From contig CAJUKD010000033.1 in assembly GCA_910587235.1 (NCBI GenBank), positions 1-25,010 on the forward strand: a stretch of DNA of 25,010 nucleotides, written 5' to 3'. How positions within the stretch are numbered: position 1 is the stretch's first letter; each line of letters begins with the position of its first letter. The translations under genes and the position numbers were made by a program. The stretch is from an uncultured Muribaculaceae bacterium. Its GTDB lineage: Bacteria; Bacteroidota; Bacteroidia; Bacteroidales; Muribaculaceae. Positions 1 through 7,927 of this stretch are shown here, piece by piece. The notes under the pieces are model-generated. The model was given only the letters and a program-made list of their open reading frames with translations. It was not told the origin of the DNA and made no database searches.

Positions 1-51
1 TAACCTACGCTCAGTTCCAATAAATTACACTCTTTTCGTAACTTCGACAGA

Positions 52-59
52 CAAAGATA
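52..59 (-). promoter_or_regulatory. Predicted -7 box TATCTTTG, leftward promoter
   Basis: TATCTTTG on the minus strand fits TAnnTTTG exactly and sits at the 3' end of repeat copy A. Nothing that looks coding lies between it and the left edge, so the transcript would run out of the window. A promoter role is inferred from the consensus. Confidence 0.5.
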
Positions 60-105
60 CGAATAAGTCGAGAGCAAAGCCAAATTTATTTGATTTTGCC
101 GAGCG
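52..105 (-). repeat. Promoter-bearing 54-bp intergenic repeat, copy A
   Basis: Read on the minus strand this 54-bp block matches the copy at 8004-8057 at 50 of 54 positions with no gaps. It starts with GCTCGGCAAAATC, runs through an imperfect inverted repeat of AAAT/ATTT character, then CTCGACTTATTCG, and ends in TATCTTTG (59 to 52), a good match to the Bacteroidota -7 box TAnnTTTG. It lies just after the stop of the DUF3108 gene and would fire leftward, so it probably serves a minus-strand gene beyond the window edge. That gene is not visible. Confidence 0.75.
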
Positions 106-115
106 GGAGTATCAG

Positions 116-898
116 TCACTCTCCTGAGAGCAGGCAGTGGACTTTTCCTACGGGGAGTTTTCCTTCAAGGCGCATTGGTATGCGGCGTCCGTCGGTGCTT
201 ATCCATGCTTCCATATCGTCGGAGGTCTTGCGTTTCCCGTCGGATGTGAAAGAAAAACTGATGTGGTAGCACCTGCGTACTTTATCGCCTACTTCAAGGT
301 CTACTTCTCCGAGGTAGCTTATTTTCAGCAATTCTTTTTGTTTGCCGGAGAAAATGTTGACGGTTTCACTTTGCCCGTCTTTCCATTTTTCGAATGGCAG
401 ATGGCGCATGAAATAGAACGATGTCAGCATGTCGACTGTTGTGCCGAATGTTTTCAGCGTACGCTTTTCGTCGATTTTAAGTTTATTTTTCTTGTACACC
501 TTACGTATGCAGTCGGCTGATATTTCAGGATGGCTTTCGTAACGGTATTTCACTACGTCGTATTTTCGCTCTCCGCCTTCGTTCGCGATTTTTTCATAAA
601 AAAGCGGACGGAATCCGTCGCGGCCTATACGGCCGTTGAGGGTGTCGCGGACTTGATAGATACGGTCTGCCCAAGGCTCGGATGCGGCTGTAAGGCGGGT
701 CACGTAGCTTTCCGGTTCGGCGCGAAGGGTAAGGGTTGCGGAACCGGCTTTTTTATTTATCAGTCCCCATTTGAACATCACATCGTAGGTCAGTGATTCA
801 TCTTTCCAGTCGAAAGATTCAGCTTTGCCTATGGATAATGCGGAAGCAGCTGCCGACAGTGTCAGCAGTAATGCGGATAAAAGGATGCGGATGTTCAT
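116..898 (-). CDS. DUF3108 domain-containing secreted protein
   Basis: 260 aa. The N-terminus is a clear Sec signal peptide (basic MNIR, then a leucine/alanine-rich segment to about residue 20) with no lipobox cysteine, so the product is probably periplasmic. The rest matches the DUF3108 family: an early LTYDVMFKWGLINKKAG segment, an alternating-strand pattern and a late segment on a cysteine-containing strand (DKVRRCYHISF) followed by AWISTDGRRIPMRLEG. DUF3108 proteins are predicted beta-rich envelope proteins without an established reaction. The start is ATG and the full family length is present. It is the last gene of the tdk unit, 46 nt after the YhcH-like gene, and is followed by repeat copy A. 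No terminator is visible after it. Function unknown. Confidence 0.85.
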   Translation of the reverse strand: MNIRILLSALLLTLSAAASALSIGKAESFDWKDESLTYDVMFKWGLINKKAGSATLTLRAEPESYVTRLTAASEPWADRIYQVRDTLNGRIGRDGFRPLFYEKIANEGGERKYDVVKYRYESHPEISADCIRKVYKKNKLKIDEKRTLKTFGTTVDMLTSFYFMRHLPFEKWKDGQSETVNIFSGKQKELLKISYLGEVDLEVGDKVRRCYHISFSFTSDGKRKTSDDMEAWISTDGRRIPMRLEGKLPVGKVHCLLSGE

Positions 899-944
899 GT
901 CGGGTTGAATGAATTGTAAAATATGTGTTTGATGATGAATTGAT

Positions 945-1406
945 TCAACAGCCGGAAAATTTTACGGGAATCTTTATGCATAGTTTGCGGTGGTTGCCAA
1001 GACCGATGTTGGGTGCGTGGGCGTCGTCCGGGAAAAATACGGCGATCTGTCCCGGTGCGACATGGAGCGCGGTCATGGCGGCGTCGCCGAAGAATTCTAT
1101 ATCCTTGTCGTCGTCATAGCCGCGGCTGTATTTCAGCTTCCCGCAATCGGCCCAGCCTATTGTTTCAGCTCCTTGCAGAGGCACATGAATGTCGATGTAG
1201 CGACGATGTGCTTCAAGGGAGGCTTTTTCTCGCGGCACCATTGCGACCTCCTCGCTTTTTACATAGATTCCCGCCAGGCTGTCAATGTCCTTCACTCCTT
1301 TAACAAATTCGTCGGCGTAATGTTCTTCGAGCCATTTTATGGCAGTCATCAATCCGGTACATATTTTGCCGTATGGAGCGGCGTTTTTAATATCGCATAA
1401 TATCAT
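945..1406 (-). CDS. YhcH/YjgK/YiaL family protein (DUF386)
   Basis: 153 aa, the usual length of this family, which is related to the EbgC beta-galactosidase subunit and adopts a single cupin-like barrel. Visible family signatures are EAHRRYIDIHVPLQGAE at residues 65-81 (His67, Asp72 and His74 are likely metal or substrate ligands), GQIAVFFPDDAHAPN at 119-133 (His130), and a late lysine-rich strand KLCIKIPVKF. Members are linked to sugar or sialic-acid metabolism, but the reaction is not settled for most of them. The protein has no signal peptide and should be cytoplasmic. It starts 17 nt after the tdk stop and precedes the DUF3108 gene by 46 nt, so all three are probably cotranscribed. No sugar gene lies nearby to fix its substrate. 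Confidence 0.88.
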   Translation of the reverse strand: MILCDIKNAAPYGKICTGLMTAIKWLEEHYADEFVKGVKDIDSLAGIYVKSEEVAMVPREKASLEAHRRYIDIHVPLQGAETIGWADCGKLKYSRGYDDDKDIEFFGDAAMTALHVAPGQIAVFFPDDAHAPNIGLGNHRKLCIKIPVKFSGC

Positions 1407-1423
1407 AATGATAATAGATATAA

Positions 1424-2107
1424 TCAGTCAGCTATTGTTGTTTTTGCTGCGTCGACAACCGGATTTTCGTTTTCGTCATCAAGTTCGAGCAGCGGAAGAG
1501 TGGCGCGTCGTGCCTGTTCGATGCATTTGTTGCGCCAGCATTTGCGGCATACGGCAACATAACGGTCGTCGCCGCCGATCTCCACCTGTGCCCCTTCTTC
1601 AACAAAGTTGCCGGCAGAGTCGATGCGGGCGTTCACGATTGTCTTGTGTCCGCAGTTGCAGGTCGATTTTATTTCGTCGATAGTGTCGGCGATTTCAAAA
1701 AGGCGTCGGGATCCTTCGAACAGGTGGGTCTGGAAATCGGTGCGCAGGCCGTAGCAGATGACATTCGAACCGAAGTCGTCGACTACGCGCGAGAGCTGAT
1801 CGACCTGGGCTTCGGTGAGAAACTGCGCTTCGTCAATAAGAAACCAGTCGACCAGACGTTTTTTTTCTTTATAAAGGTTACGTACGAATTCGTAGAGGTT
1901 TGTCGTCTGGTAGATCCAGTGGCATTCCCGTTCGATTCCTATGCGCGAACGGATCACGCTGGCATTTTCGCGGGTGTCGATTATGGGTTTGAGGCACATG
2001 TAGTCCATGTTGCGCTCTTCGAAGTTGTAAGCCGTGGTAAGCAGAAGGGCTGTTTTGGCCGAACCCATGGTGCCGTAACGGAAATATAGTTTACCTTTTC
2101 TGTACAT
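1424..2107 (-). CDS. tdk: Thymidine kinase (type II)
   Basis: 227 aa. It phosphorylates thymidine (and deoxyuridine) with ATP to dTMP in pyrimidine salvage, in the cytoplasm. The P-loop is GTMGSAKT at residues 12-19, with Ala replacing the usual Gly before the lysine. The Walker B/catalytic segment is LIDEAQF with Asp92 and Glu93. The nucleoside-binding region reads CYGLRTDFQTHLFEGS (118-133). A structural zinc site is formed by Cys150, Cys152, Cys187 and Cys190. Length fits type II enzymes. The start is ATG, about 55 nt downstream of a weak -7-like box (TAACTTTA at 2170-2163). It is the first gene of a likely three-gene unit. The C-terminal 30 residues are acidic and low-complexity and are not part of the core fold. 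Confidence 0.95.
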   Translation of the reverse strand: MYRKGKLYFRYGTMGSAKTALLLTTAYNFEERNMDYMCLKPIIDTRENASVIRSRIGIERECHWIYQTTNLYEFVRNLYKEKKRLVDWFLIDEAQFLTEAQVDQLSRVVDDFGSNVICYGLRTDFQTHLFEGSRRLFEIADTIDEIKSTCNCGHKTIVNARIDSAGNFVEEGAQVEIGGDDRYVAVCRKCWRNKCIEQARRATLPLLELDDENENPVVDAAKTTIAD

Positions 2108-2162
2108 TGCTGGTTGTTACATGATTTCTTTCCGGTCGCCAGGATGGCCGGAATTTGTGATG

Positions 2163-2170
2163 TAAAGTTA
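2163..2170 (-). promoter_or_regulatory. Weak -7-like box upstream of tdk
   Basis: TAACTTTA on the minus strand differs from TAnnTTTG only in its last base. It lies about 55 nt before the tdk ATG in a 175-nt intergenic space and is the best candidate I see for tdk. The leader between box and start contains an imperfect palindrome around 2142-2156. Low confidence because the box is off consensus. Confidence 0.3.
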
Positions 2171-2221
2171 CATACAAAAAAGCGGTTTCTATAATTACGG
2201 ATGTTTAATTTTATAAACAAT

Positions 2222-2260
2222 AACAAAAAAAACGCTGTAGGACTACAGCGTTTTTTTGTT
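2222..2260 (-). terminator. Bidirectional intrinsic terminator after the TlpA-like gene
   Basis: An 8-bp GC-containing stem (CGCTGTAG at 2233-2240 and CTACAGCG at 2243-2250) is flanked by A8 on the left and T7 on the right, so the hairpin extends and has a U-tract on either strand. It begins 22 nt after the stop of the minus-strand TlpA-like gene and separates it from tdk. It works in principle in both directions, but only the minus strand has a gene ending here. Confidence 0.9.
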
Positions 2261-2282
2261 ATATGCGGGTATAAGTTTCAGG

Positions 2283-4166
2283 CTATTTTTTATTCACTTC
2301 TTCTATAAGTGTCTTTTTGAAGAGGTCATGGTCGCGAAGGTCGGGACGGCCGGTGGCTTTGCCTTTGCGGTCTACCAGAATGTAGTAGGGTATGCCATCA
2401 ACGCCGAAATGTGAGCGTATTGCGGAAATCTGTTCGGGGCTAACACGGTAGTGAATGCCTTTAATGTCGGGAATCATGCTCAGGTAGGTCTTGATTGGCG
2501 ATGATTCGTCGGCGATATATATCCATACAATGTCTTCGGATGATAGATCGCCGCTTTTTTCAGGTTCGTTGACGGCGATGGATGCGCGGCACGGTCCGCA
2601 CCATGTGTTCCAGAGATCCACCATTACGACTTTGCCTTTATATGGGGCGACAATGGCGTCGAGGAGTTTATCGTTGGCGACGTCAGGCGTGGCTGTGACA
2701 AGACCCATGTCGGCTTTCGACATGAACTCCTCTATTTCTTTCCGGCGGGCCTCGACGGCTTCGGCGTAGAACGGTGTGCTTAGTCCGCGCAGTTGTGCGA
2801 GCTGTTTGTCGGTCAGTTTACCTTTCGAGGCTGCATTATATGCTTCGATGTATTCGGCTAATTCTGCGGTCAGATGCCCGTCGAGTCCGGCCTCATCCCA
2901 TATTTTGCCGTTTTTGGCGAGATTGAAGGGTGTATAGAACGGGAAATGATACATATAGGCGGGATTGTTCAGATCGACTTCTGATGCTATACGGCGCAGA
3001 TTGTCGTCGCTCAGTGTTATGTTCAGGCTGTCGGCAGGTATCGGTTCGCCCCAGTTCCCGTAAGTCGAGTAGTAATTTCGTTTAAGTATATCCCGCGCCT
3101 GCTGTGCGGCTATCATAAGGCTTGCGTCGAGGTTGATCTTCCACATTTTTTCGGCCAACGGGCTGAGTCCTGCTGCAGCGAGTGAGTCTTTCAGAGCGCG
3201 GTGTTGTCCGATTATGTAGTCGGTATAACTGTCGCCGTCCATGTGGTAGTTGCCGTATTTTCCGGTATACAGTTCATGGCTGAAATTTTTTTCGGGGTTT
3301 TCCCGGATGGAGCGGACAATAGGTCCGTATGTTCCTGTGGAACAGAATATAGCTCCCGGGCTTATGGAATCGCCGCGTTCTATCATGTTTGCAATTCCGC
3401 TGAAGCCCAGATCCGTGTAGAGGTCTATGCTTTCGCCGGGGGCGACAACTGCGTAGCCACGCACGGGAATGTCGCCTATGTTTTTGGTGTGGATTATGGT
3501 TGGGCCGGCGAGAATTCCATGGAATGTGGCGTTGCCGTCGGCGTCGATATCGAGTGCGGGAAGGTCGTTAACTTGTCCGGACATGGTGTTCAGATAGAAA
3601 CCGAGTTTGTTGCCCATTGACGTTTTATAGCCTGACAGATGAATCTTGACGGTTGCGGAGTCCACGGCCAGCACGGGTGCCGGAATTTCTGTTTCGCTGA
3701 CTTTGGCGAGCAGTTCCGCCGGGATGCCTCCATAGCCGGCTGTAGGATCGGCTTTTCCGGTCAGGTCGATGTCCCATAGCATGAAACCGTCGGCGGTATT
3801 TTCGCTGAAATCTATTTTTTTCGCAGATGAGGGAATTGCCGGGAAGCGTAATTTGAAATGCGCGACTCCTGAATCCGGCATCCAGAACCGTTCGTCGGGG
3901 GTTATTCCTTCGGCCGATTCGAGGGCGAAAGTGTCGCCGTCGGCAATTATTACGCTGCACGATGTCAGGTTGATCCACCAGTTGGGGCGGAAGTGGGCCA
4001 CTGCATGCAGGAGTGTCGACGAATCGGTCAGTTCAATTTTCTCGAAACTCAGAATTTGCGTGTTGGAGCTTCCTATGACAGGGTTTTCCACTGTTCCCCT
4101 GTTGGAAAAGCGGCTGCATCCTGCCAGAACGCTTAGTGTGATGATTGCAAAAAAGATTTTTCTCAT
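2283..4166 (-). CDS. TlpA-like thioredoxin-fold lipoprotein
   Basis: 627 aa. The N-terminus is a lipoprotein signal with lipobox LAGC (Cys17), so it is membrane-anchored in the envelope. The C-terminal 140 residues are a TlpA/AhpC-type thioredoxin domain: VVMVDLWNTWCGPCRAS with the CxxC redox pair near residues 520-525, and the cis-proline strand GVDGIPYYILVDRKGK near residue 600. The long N-terminal part (about 20-480) resembles Bacteroidales TlpA proteins that carry a DUF4369-like beta domain and a helical region, but I can only assign it loosely. Such proteins are thought to reduce or isomerise disulfides in the periplasm; substrates are unknown. A PepSY-like lipoprotein gene lies 96 nt upstream on the same strand with a hairpin in between, and a strong terminator follows. 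Confidence 0.87.
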   Translation of the reverse strand: MRKIFFAIITLSVLAGCSRFSNRGTVENPVIGSSNTQILSFEKIELTDSSTLLHAVAHFRPNWWINLTSCSVIIADGDTFALESAEGITPDERFWMPDSGVAHFKLRFPAIPSSAKKIDFSENTADGFMLWDIDLTGKADPTAGYGGIPAELLAKVSETEIPAPVLAVDSATVKIHLSGYKTSMGNKLGFYLNTMSGQVNDLPALDIDADGNATFHGILAGPTIIHTKNIGDIPVRGYAVVAPGESIDLYTDLGFSGIANMIERGDSISPGAIFCSTGTYGPIVRSIRENPEKNFSHELYTGKYGNYHMDGDSYTDYIIGQHRALKDSLAAAGLSPLAEKMWKINLDASLMIAAQQARDILKRNYYSTYGNWGEPIPADSLNITLSDDNLRRIASEVDLNNPAYMYHFPFYTPFNLAKNGKIWDEAGLDGHLTAELAEYIEAYNAASKGKLTDKQLAQLRGLSTPFYAEAVEARRKEIEEFMSKADMGLVTATPDVANDKLLDAIVAPYKGKVVMVDLWNTWCGPCRASIAVNEPEKSGDLSSEDIVWIYIADESSPIKTYLSMIPDIKGIHYRVSPEQISAIRSHFGVDGIPYYILVDRKGKATGRPDLRDHDLFKKTLIEEVNKK

Positions 4167-4204
4167 TGCTGTGATATAATATTTGTGTTTTGGTTTTAAT
4201 CATA

Positions 4205-4238
4205 AATACACTGACAGCTTTAAGGCCGTCGGTGTATT
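4205..4238. other. 14-bp imperfect hairpin between two lipoprotein genes
   Basis: AATACACTGACAGC (4205-4218) pairs with GCCGTCGGTGTATT (4225-4238) across a 6-nt loop. On either strand the RNA stem has one mismatch and one G-U pair. It lies in the 96-nt gap between the PepSY-like gene and the TlpA-like gene. No clean U-tract follows on the minus strand, so it may be a weak terminator, an attenuator or an mRNA-stability element. Confidence 0.55.
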
Positions 4239-4262
4239 TGGCAGGGGGTATGTCGTATGATT

Positions 4263-4706
4263 TTATTTGTCGACCCTGATGAATGAACAGTCTGGGGCGA
4301 ATTCAAGATCGATTCCGTTCAGCAGTTCGACTTCATATCCGCGGCGGTCGCGGGAAATTTCGTTGATACCTGAGTCGTGGTAGTTGGCAGCTACATATTG
4401 TGCTATTGCCTCCGGCGCTATTCCGGCCGGGATTGTGGCTCCGAAAGGAGCGTCGACGCTTTTCCATTCGCCGTCATAGTTGAACTCTATTTTCGAACCG
4501 TCGGCGAAATAGACATCGTAATCGGTATCCATGCCTTTGCCTTCGGATGTGACGGATGTAACGGACGCGGAAGGATAATAAGTGCTGATAAAAGAGGATG
4601 CCGTTGGCGGAATATCATCTATGCCTATTATCTTTTCGGAATCATCCGAACATGAAGACAAGGCAACGACAGAGAGCAGGGCAATACCCGTAACAAATTT
4701 TTTCAT
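4263..4706 (-). CDS. PepSY-like (DUF2874-type) lipoprotein
   Basis: 147 aa. The signal peptide ends in lipobox LSSC (Cys19), followed by SDDSEK, so the product is a lipoprotein. The mature part has two related beta units: IPPTASSFISTYYPSASV ... YDVYFADGSKIEFNYDGEWKSVDAP, then IPAGIAPEAIAQYVAANYHDSGINEISRDRRGYEVELLNGIDLEFAPDCSFI. This duplicated pattern (helix, then YEV/DG strand pairs) is that of the PepSY-like beta-lactamase-inhibitor-fold proteins common in Bacteroides. They are thought to bind proteins or ligands in the periplasm, without a proven role. It lies upstream of the TlpA-like lipoprotein on the same strand and 65 nt after the DUF1015 stop. No good -7 box is visible. Confidence 0.8.
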   Translation of the reverse strand: MKKFVTGIALLSVVALSSCSDDSEKIIGIDDIPPTASSFISTYYPSASVTSVTSEGKGMDTDYDVYFADGSKIEFNYDGEWKSVDAPFGATIPAGIAPEAIAQYVAANYHDSGINEISRDRRGYEVELLNGIDLEFAPDCSFIRVDK

Positions 4707-4771
4707 GATTGTAAATATTAAAATACTTCATTGATAACATTCCGACTACAGAAAATGTTCTGTAACGACTG

Positions 4772-6016
4772 TTAATCAAGTTTGTGGATTACAAGGCCTG
4801 AACGGAGTTTAGGCTCGAACCATGTGGTCTTTGGTGGCATGATGTTGCCTGTATCCGCTATGGCGATAAGCTGTTCCATCGACACCGGATAGAGTGCGAG
4901 AGCAAATGCCATTTCTCCGGAATCCACACGTTCTTTCAGTTCTCCCAGGCCGCGTATGCCGCCGACAAAGTCGATACGCTTGTCAGAGCGCAGATCGGTT
5001 ATTCCTATGATGTCGCGCAGGATAAAGTCGGAGGAGATGGTTACATCGAGTACGCCGATAGGATCGGAGTCGTCGTAGGTTCCGGGGCGTGCTGTAAGCG
5101 AATACCAACGGCCTTCAAGATAGAGGGCGAAGTTGTGCAGAGCGGCCGGCCGGTAAATCTCGCTTCCTTTGTCTTCGATTATGAATTTGTATTCAAGCTT
5201 TTCGAGGAATTCGGCAGGTGAAAGGCCGTTGAGGTCGCGCACCACGCGGTTGTAGTCGATGATCTTGAGATGCGACGACGGGAATGCCACGGCCAGGAAG
5301 TAGTTGTACTCCTCGTCGCCGCGATGAGCCGGATTGTTGCGGGCTTTTTCTGCTCCTACGAGCGCGGCGGCCGCAGTGCGGTGGTGCCCGTCGGCGATAT
5401 ATAAGGCCGGCATTTTTCCGAATTCGTCGGTTATGCGTTCTATGGTGGCTTCGTCGTCGATTACCCAGAAATGGTGGCCGAAGCCGTCGGGAGCTGTGAA
5501 ATCGTATTCGGCCGGGCCGGCGCTTACCTCGCGTATGATTGTTTCAAGAACTTCATTGTCGGGGAAGGCGAAGAAAACAGGCTCGATGTTGGCATTGTTG
5601 ATGCGCACATGTTTCATGCGGTCTTCCTCCTTGTCGCGGCGAGTCAGCTCATGTTTTTTTATACAGCCGTTCATGTAGTCGTCGACATTTGCTGCGATGA
5701 CTATGCCGTACTGGGTCCGGCCGTCCATGGTCTGTGCATATATATAATAATGTTCTTTTTCATCCTGCACGAGCCATCCGCGTTGCTGGAACGCATTGAA
5801 ATTTTCCACGGCCCGGTCGTAGACCGCCGGGTCGTGTTCGTCGGTGCCTTCGGCGAAATCGATTTCCGGCTTGATGATGTGGTAAAGCGATTTCGGATTG
5901 CCTTCGGCTTCTGCGCGTGCTTCCGCGCTGTTCAGTACGTCGTAGGGGCGCGACGCTACTTCCGTCACCATCCGGCGAGGCGGACGGACGCCCTTGAAAG
6001 GTTTCACTTTTGCCAT
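4772..6016 (-). CDS. DUF1015 family protein (ParB/Srx-fold-like)
   Basis: 414 aa, full family length. It opens with MAKVKPFKGVRPP and ASRPYDVLN, both typical of DUF1015. KHELTRRDKEEDR at residues 121-133 is the family's conserved charged motif, and ALYIADGHHRTAAAAL (about 204-219) resembles the DGHHR nucleotide-binding turn of the ParB/sulfiredoxin fold. The late segment ALYPVSMEQLIAIAD is also conserved. No signal peptide, so cytoplasmic. The reaction is unproven; related ParB-fold proteins in archaea include a free-serine kinase, so a small-molecule kinase is possible. It sits 36 nt after purA and completes a fur-purA-DUF1015 unit. From memory, homologues in Bacteroides often lie beside serine-biosynthesis genes; none are present here. 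Confidence 0.88.
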   Translation of the reverse strand: MAKVKPFKGVRPPRRMVTEVASRPYDVLNSAEARAEAEGNPKSLYHIIKPEIDFAEGTDEHDPAVYDRAVENFNAFQQRGWLVQDEKEHYYIYAQTMDGRTQYGIVIAANVDDYMNGCIKKHELTRRDKEEDRMKHVRINNANIEPVFFAFPDNEVLETIIREVSAGPAEYDFTAPDGFGHHFWVIDDEATIERITDEFGKMPALYIADGHHRTAAAALVGAEKARNNPAHRGDEEYNYFLAVAFPSSHLKIIDYNRVVRDLNGLSPAEFLEKLEYKFIIEDKGSEIYRPAALHNFALYLEGRWYSLTARPGTYDDSDPIGVLDVTISSDFILRDIIGITDLRSDKRIDFVGGIRGLGELKERVDSGEMAFALALYPVSMEQLIAIADTGNIMPPKTTWFEPKLRSGLVIHKLD

Positions 6017-6052
6017 TTCTGTTTTTCAGGATTTAAGGGTTGGGTTGGTGCT

Positions 6053-7345
6053 TTATTTTTTGCGTATGATTGTCTGTTCGCGGTCCGGACCTACCGATAA
6101 TATGACTACCGGCACGCCGAGTTGACGTTCGACAAAGGCTATATAGTCGGTGAAAGCTTCAGGCAGTTCCTCTTCGCTCTTTGCTTTTGAGAGGTCGGTC
6201 ATCCATCCGGTTATGTTTTCATATACGGGTTCGATGCCGGCGCTTTCGGATATGTCGAATGGGAAATCGCGGGTAGTGGAGCCGTCGGGCAGACGGTAGG
6301 CTGTGCATGCTTTGATGGTGGGGAACGTGTCGAGCACGTCGCTCTTCATCATTATCAGTTTTGTCACGCCGTTGATCATCACTGCATAGCGCAGGGCTAC
6401 CAGATCGATCCATCCGCAACGGCGTTCGCGGCCGGTCACGGCGCCATATTCATGACCGCGGTCACGCATGGTGTGGCCGTCGGCATCGAAAAGTTCGGTG
6501 GGGAACGGGCCGCTGCCGACGCGTGTGCAGTATGCTTTGAAAATACCGAACACGTCGCCTATTCGTCCGGGGGCGACACCCAGACCGGTGCAGGCTCCGG
6601 CTGTGATTGTGTTGCTGGAGGTTACGAACGGATAAGAGCCGAAGTCCACGTCGAGCATTGTTCCCTGCGCGCCTTCGCACAGCACGCGTGCGCCTTCGGT
6701 GATGCGTGCGTTGATATAGTGCTCGCTGTCGATGATGTCGAAAGTATGGAGATAAGCGATGGCGTCGAACCAGTCTTTTTCTGTTTTTTCGAGAGCCGCG
6801 GTATCGATGTCTGCTCCGAGAGAGCGTATCGTTTCGAGATGACGGTTGCGGGCTGCCGCATAGCGGTCGGCGAAGTCTGTGGCGAGAGTATCGCCTACAC
6901 GCAGGCCGTTGCGCGAAATCTTATCTGTATATGTCGGACCTATGCCTTTTCCCGTGGTGCCTATTTTTGAATTGCCTTTGGCTCGCTCGCCGGCAGCGTC
7001 GAGCAGACGGTGCGTAGGCATGATAAGATGGGCTTTTTTTGATATTTTGAGGACTTTGGTGATGTCGTGGCCTGATGCGGCGAGTTCGACGGCCTCGCCT
7101 CGGAACAGGATGGGGTCGAGCACTACACCGTTGCCTATTATGTTGGTCTGTCCGCTTTGGAATATACCCGACGGGATGGAGCGGAGAACGTATTTCTTAC
7201 CTTCGAATTCGAGAGTGTGGCCGGCGTTGGGTCCACCTTGGAAGCGGGCTACTATGTCGTAGGCCGGAGTGAGTACGTCAACGACTTTGCCTTTTCCTTC
7301 ATCGCCCCACTGGAGGCCAAGAAGAACGTCTACTTTATTGTCCAT
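6053..7345 (-). CDS. purA: Adenylosuccinate synthase
   Basis: 430 aa. It joins IMP and aspartate using GTP to make adenylosuccinate, the first committed step to AMP, in the cytoplasm. The N-terminal GTP-binding and catalytic motif is LQWGDEGKGK at residues 11-20 (Asp15 as the IMP-activating base) and GGPNAGHT at 37-44 (His43 as general acid). TTGKGIGPTY near residue 130 and SVGPDREQTI close to the C-terminus are standard for PurA. Length fits. The start is ATG, 12 nt after the fur stop, so it is cotranscribed with fur; DUF1015 follows after 36 nt. Confidence 0.97.
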   Translation of the reverse strand: MDNKVDVLLGLQWGDEGKGKVVDVLTPAYDIVARFQGGPNAGHTLEFEGKKYVLRSIPSGIFQSGQTNIIGNGVVLDPILFRGEAVELAASGHDITKVLKISKKAHLIMPTHRLLDAAGERAKGNSKIGTTGKGIGPTYTDKISRNGLRVGDTLATDFADRYAAARNRHLETIRSLGADIDTAALEKTEKDWFDAIAYLHTFDIIDSEHYINARITEGARVLCEGAQGTMLDVDFGSYPFVTSSNTITAGACTGLGVAPGRIGDVFGIFKAYCTRVGSGPFPTELFDADGHTMRDRGHEYGAVTGRERRCGWIDLVALRYAVMINGVTKLIMMKSDVLDTFPTIKACTAYRLPDGSTTRDFPFDISESAGIEPVYENITGWMTDLSKAKSEEELPEAFTDYIAFVERQLGVPVVILSVGPDREQTIIRKK

Positions 7346-7357
7346 TGGATAACTGAT

Positions 7358-7864
7358 CTATGTGTTGTTTGGTGTTGATTCTGTTTTTTTTGATGGTGCT
7401 GCCGCAGACCGACGTTCTTTACGGGCGCATTCCGAGCAGAGTCCGTAGATTGATAGGGAATAGCATGTAGGGGTGAAAGACGGGTAGCGCTTGGTGCGCA
7501 GGTAGCCGGCAAGCGATGTGTCGCGTACTTCCTTTACTTTCCCGCATTGCGAGCATATCAGATGTTGGTGGCCGGATGCTTCATGAACGCATTCGTAGAG
7601 CGAAGTGCGGTCGCCGAAACGGTGACGAAGCACAATTCCGGCGTCGACAAGCAGCTGCAGGGTGTTATAGGCGGTGGCCAAAGCGACATGGATACCTGAT
7701 GCGGCTATGCGTTCGCAAAGTTCCTCTATGGAGAAGTGTCCGCGCTCGGCCATAACCCGCTCCAGAATCATGAAGCGTTCCGGAGTACGCCGCCGGCCTG
7801 TGCGCGACAGGTAGTCGGAGAATGCCTGCGTGTAGTTGGCTGCCTTGCCTTTGTCTGTGGTCAT
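7358..7864 (-). CDS. Fur family transcriptional regulator
   Basis: 168 aa from the chosen ATG. The N-terminal winged helix runs from about residue 11 to 85, with RRTPERFMILERV and HVALATAYNTLQLLVDAGIV as the recognition region. The dimerisation and metal part holds His94, His99 and His101 in HEASGHQHLIC, plus two zinc-type pairs Cys104-x2-Cys107 and Cys143-x2-Cys146. It should bind DNA as a metal- or peroxide-responsive dimer; Fur versus PerR or Zur cannot be decided here. An in-frame ATG lies 30 nt upstream (7894), but a perfect -7 box (TACTTTTG) lies between the two, so I prefer 7864. It leads the fur-purA-DUF1015 unit and is divergent from tsaB. Confidence 0.9.
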   Translation of the reverse strand: MTTDKGKAANYTQAFSDYLSRTGRRRTPERFMILERVMAERGHFSIEELCERIAASGIHVALATAYNTLQLLVDAGIVLRHRFGDRTSLYECVHEASGHQHLICSQCGKVKEVRDTSLAGYLRTKRYPSFTPTCYSLSIYGLCSECARKERRSAAAPSKKTESTPNNT

Positions 7865-7872
7865 AGCGAAAG

Positions 7873-7880
7873 CAAAAGTA
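7873..7880 (-). promoter_or_regulatory. Predicted -7 box TACTTTTG for the fur-purA unit
   Basis: TACTTTTG is an exact TAnnTTTG match. It ends 8 nt before the ATG at 7864, so the mRNA would be leaderless or nearly so. No other consensus box is visible on the minus strand between 7865 and 7930. I see no matching -33 TTTG. Confidence 0.5.
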
Positions 7881-7927
7881 CGAATATTTTTCATAATTTC
7901 GACGCTGAATGCTGAAATAAAAAGATC

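Noticed and set aside
4747..4764. 7-bp hairpin TACAGAA-AATG-TTCTGTA after the DUF1015 gene
   Set aside because: Short, AT-rich and without a U-tract; too weak to call a terminator.
5471..6100. A 209-codon plus-strand open frame antisense to the DUF1015 gene
   Set aside because: It is a shadow of the DUF1015 coding strand: its protein has no recognisable domain, is cysteine- and phenylalanine-rich, and the minus-strand gene has clear family motifs over the same bases.
6452..6970. A 172-codon plus-strand open frame inside purA
   Set aside because: purA is certain on the minus strand, and the antisense product is low in plausible structure and rich in cysteine, as expected for a shadow.
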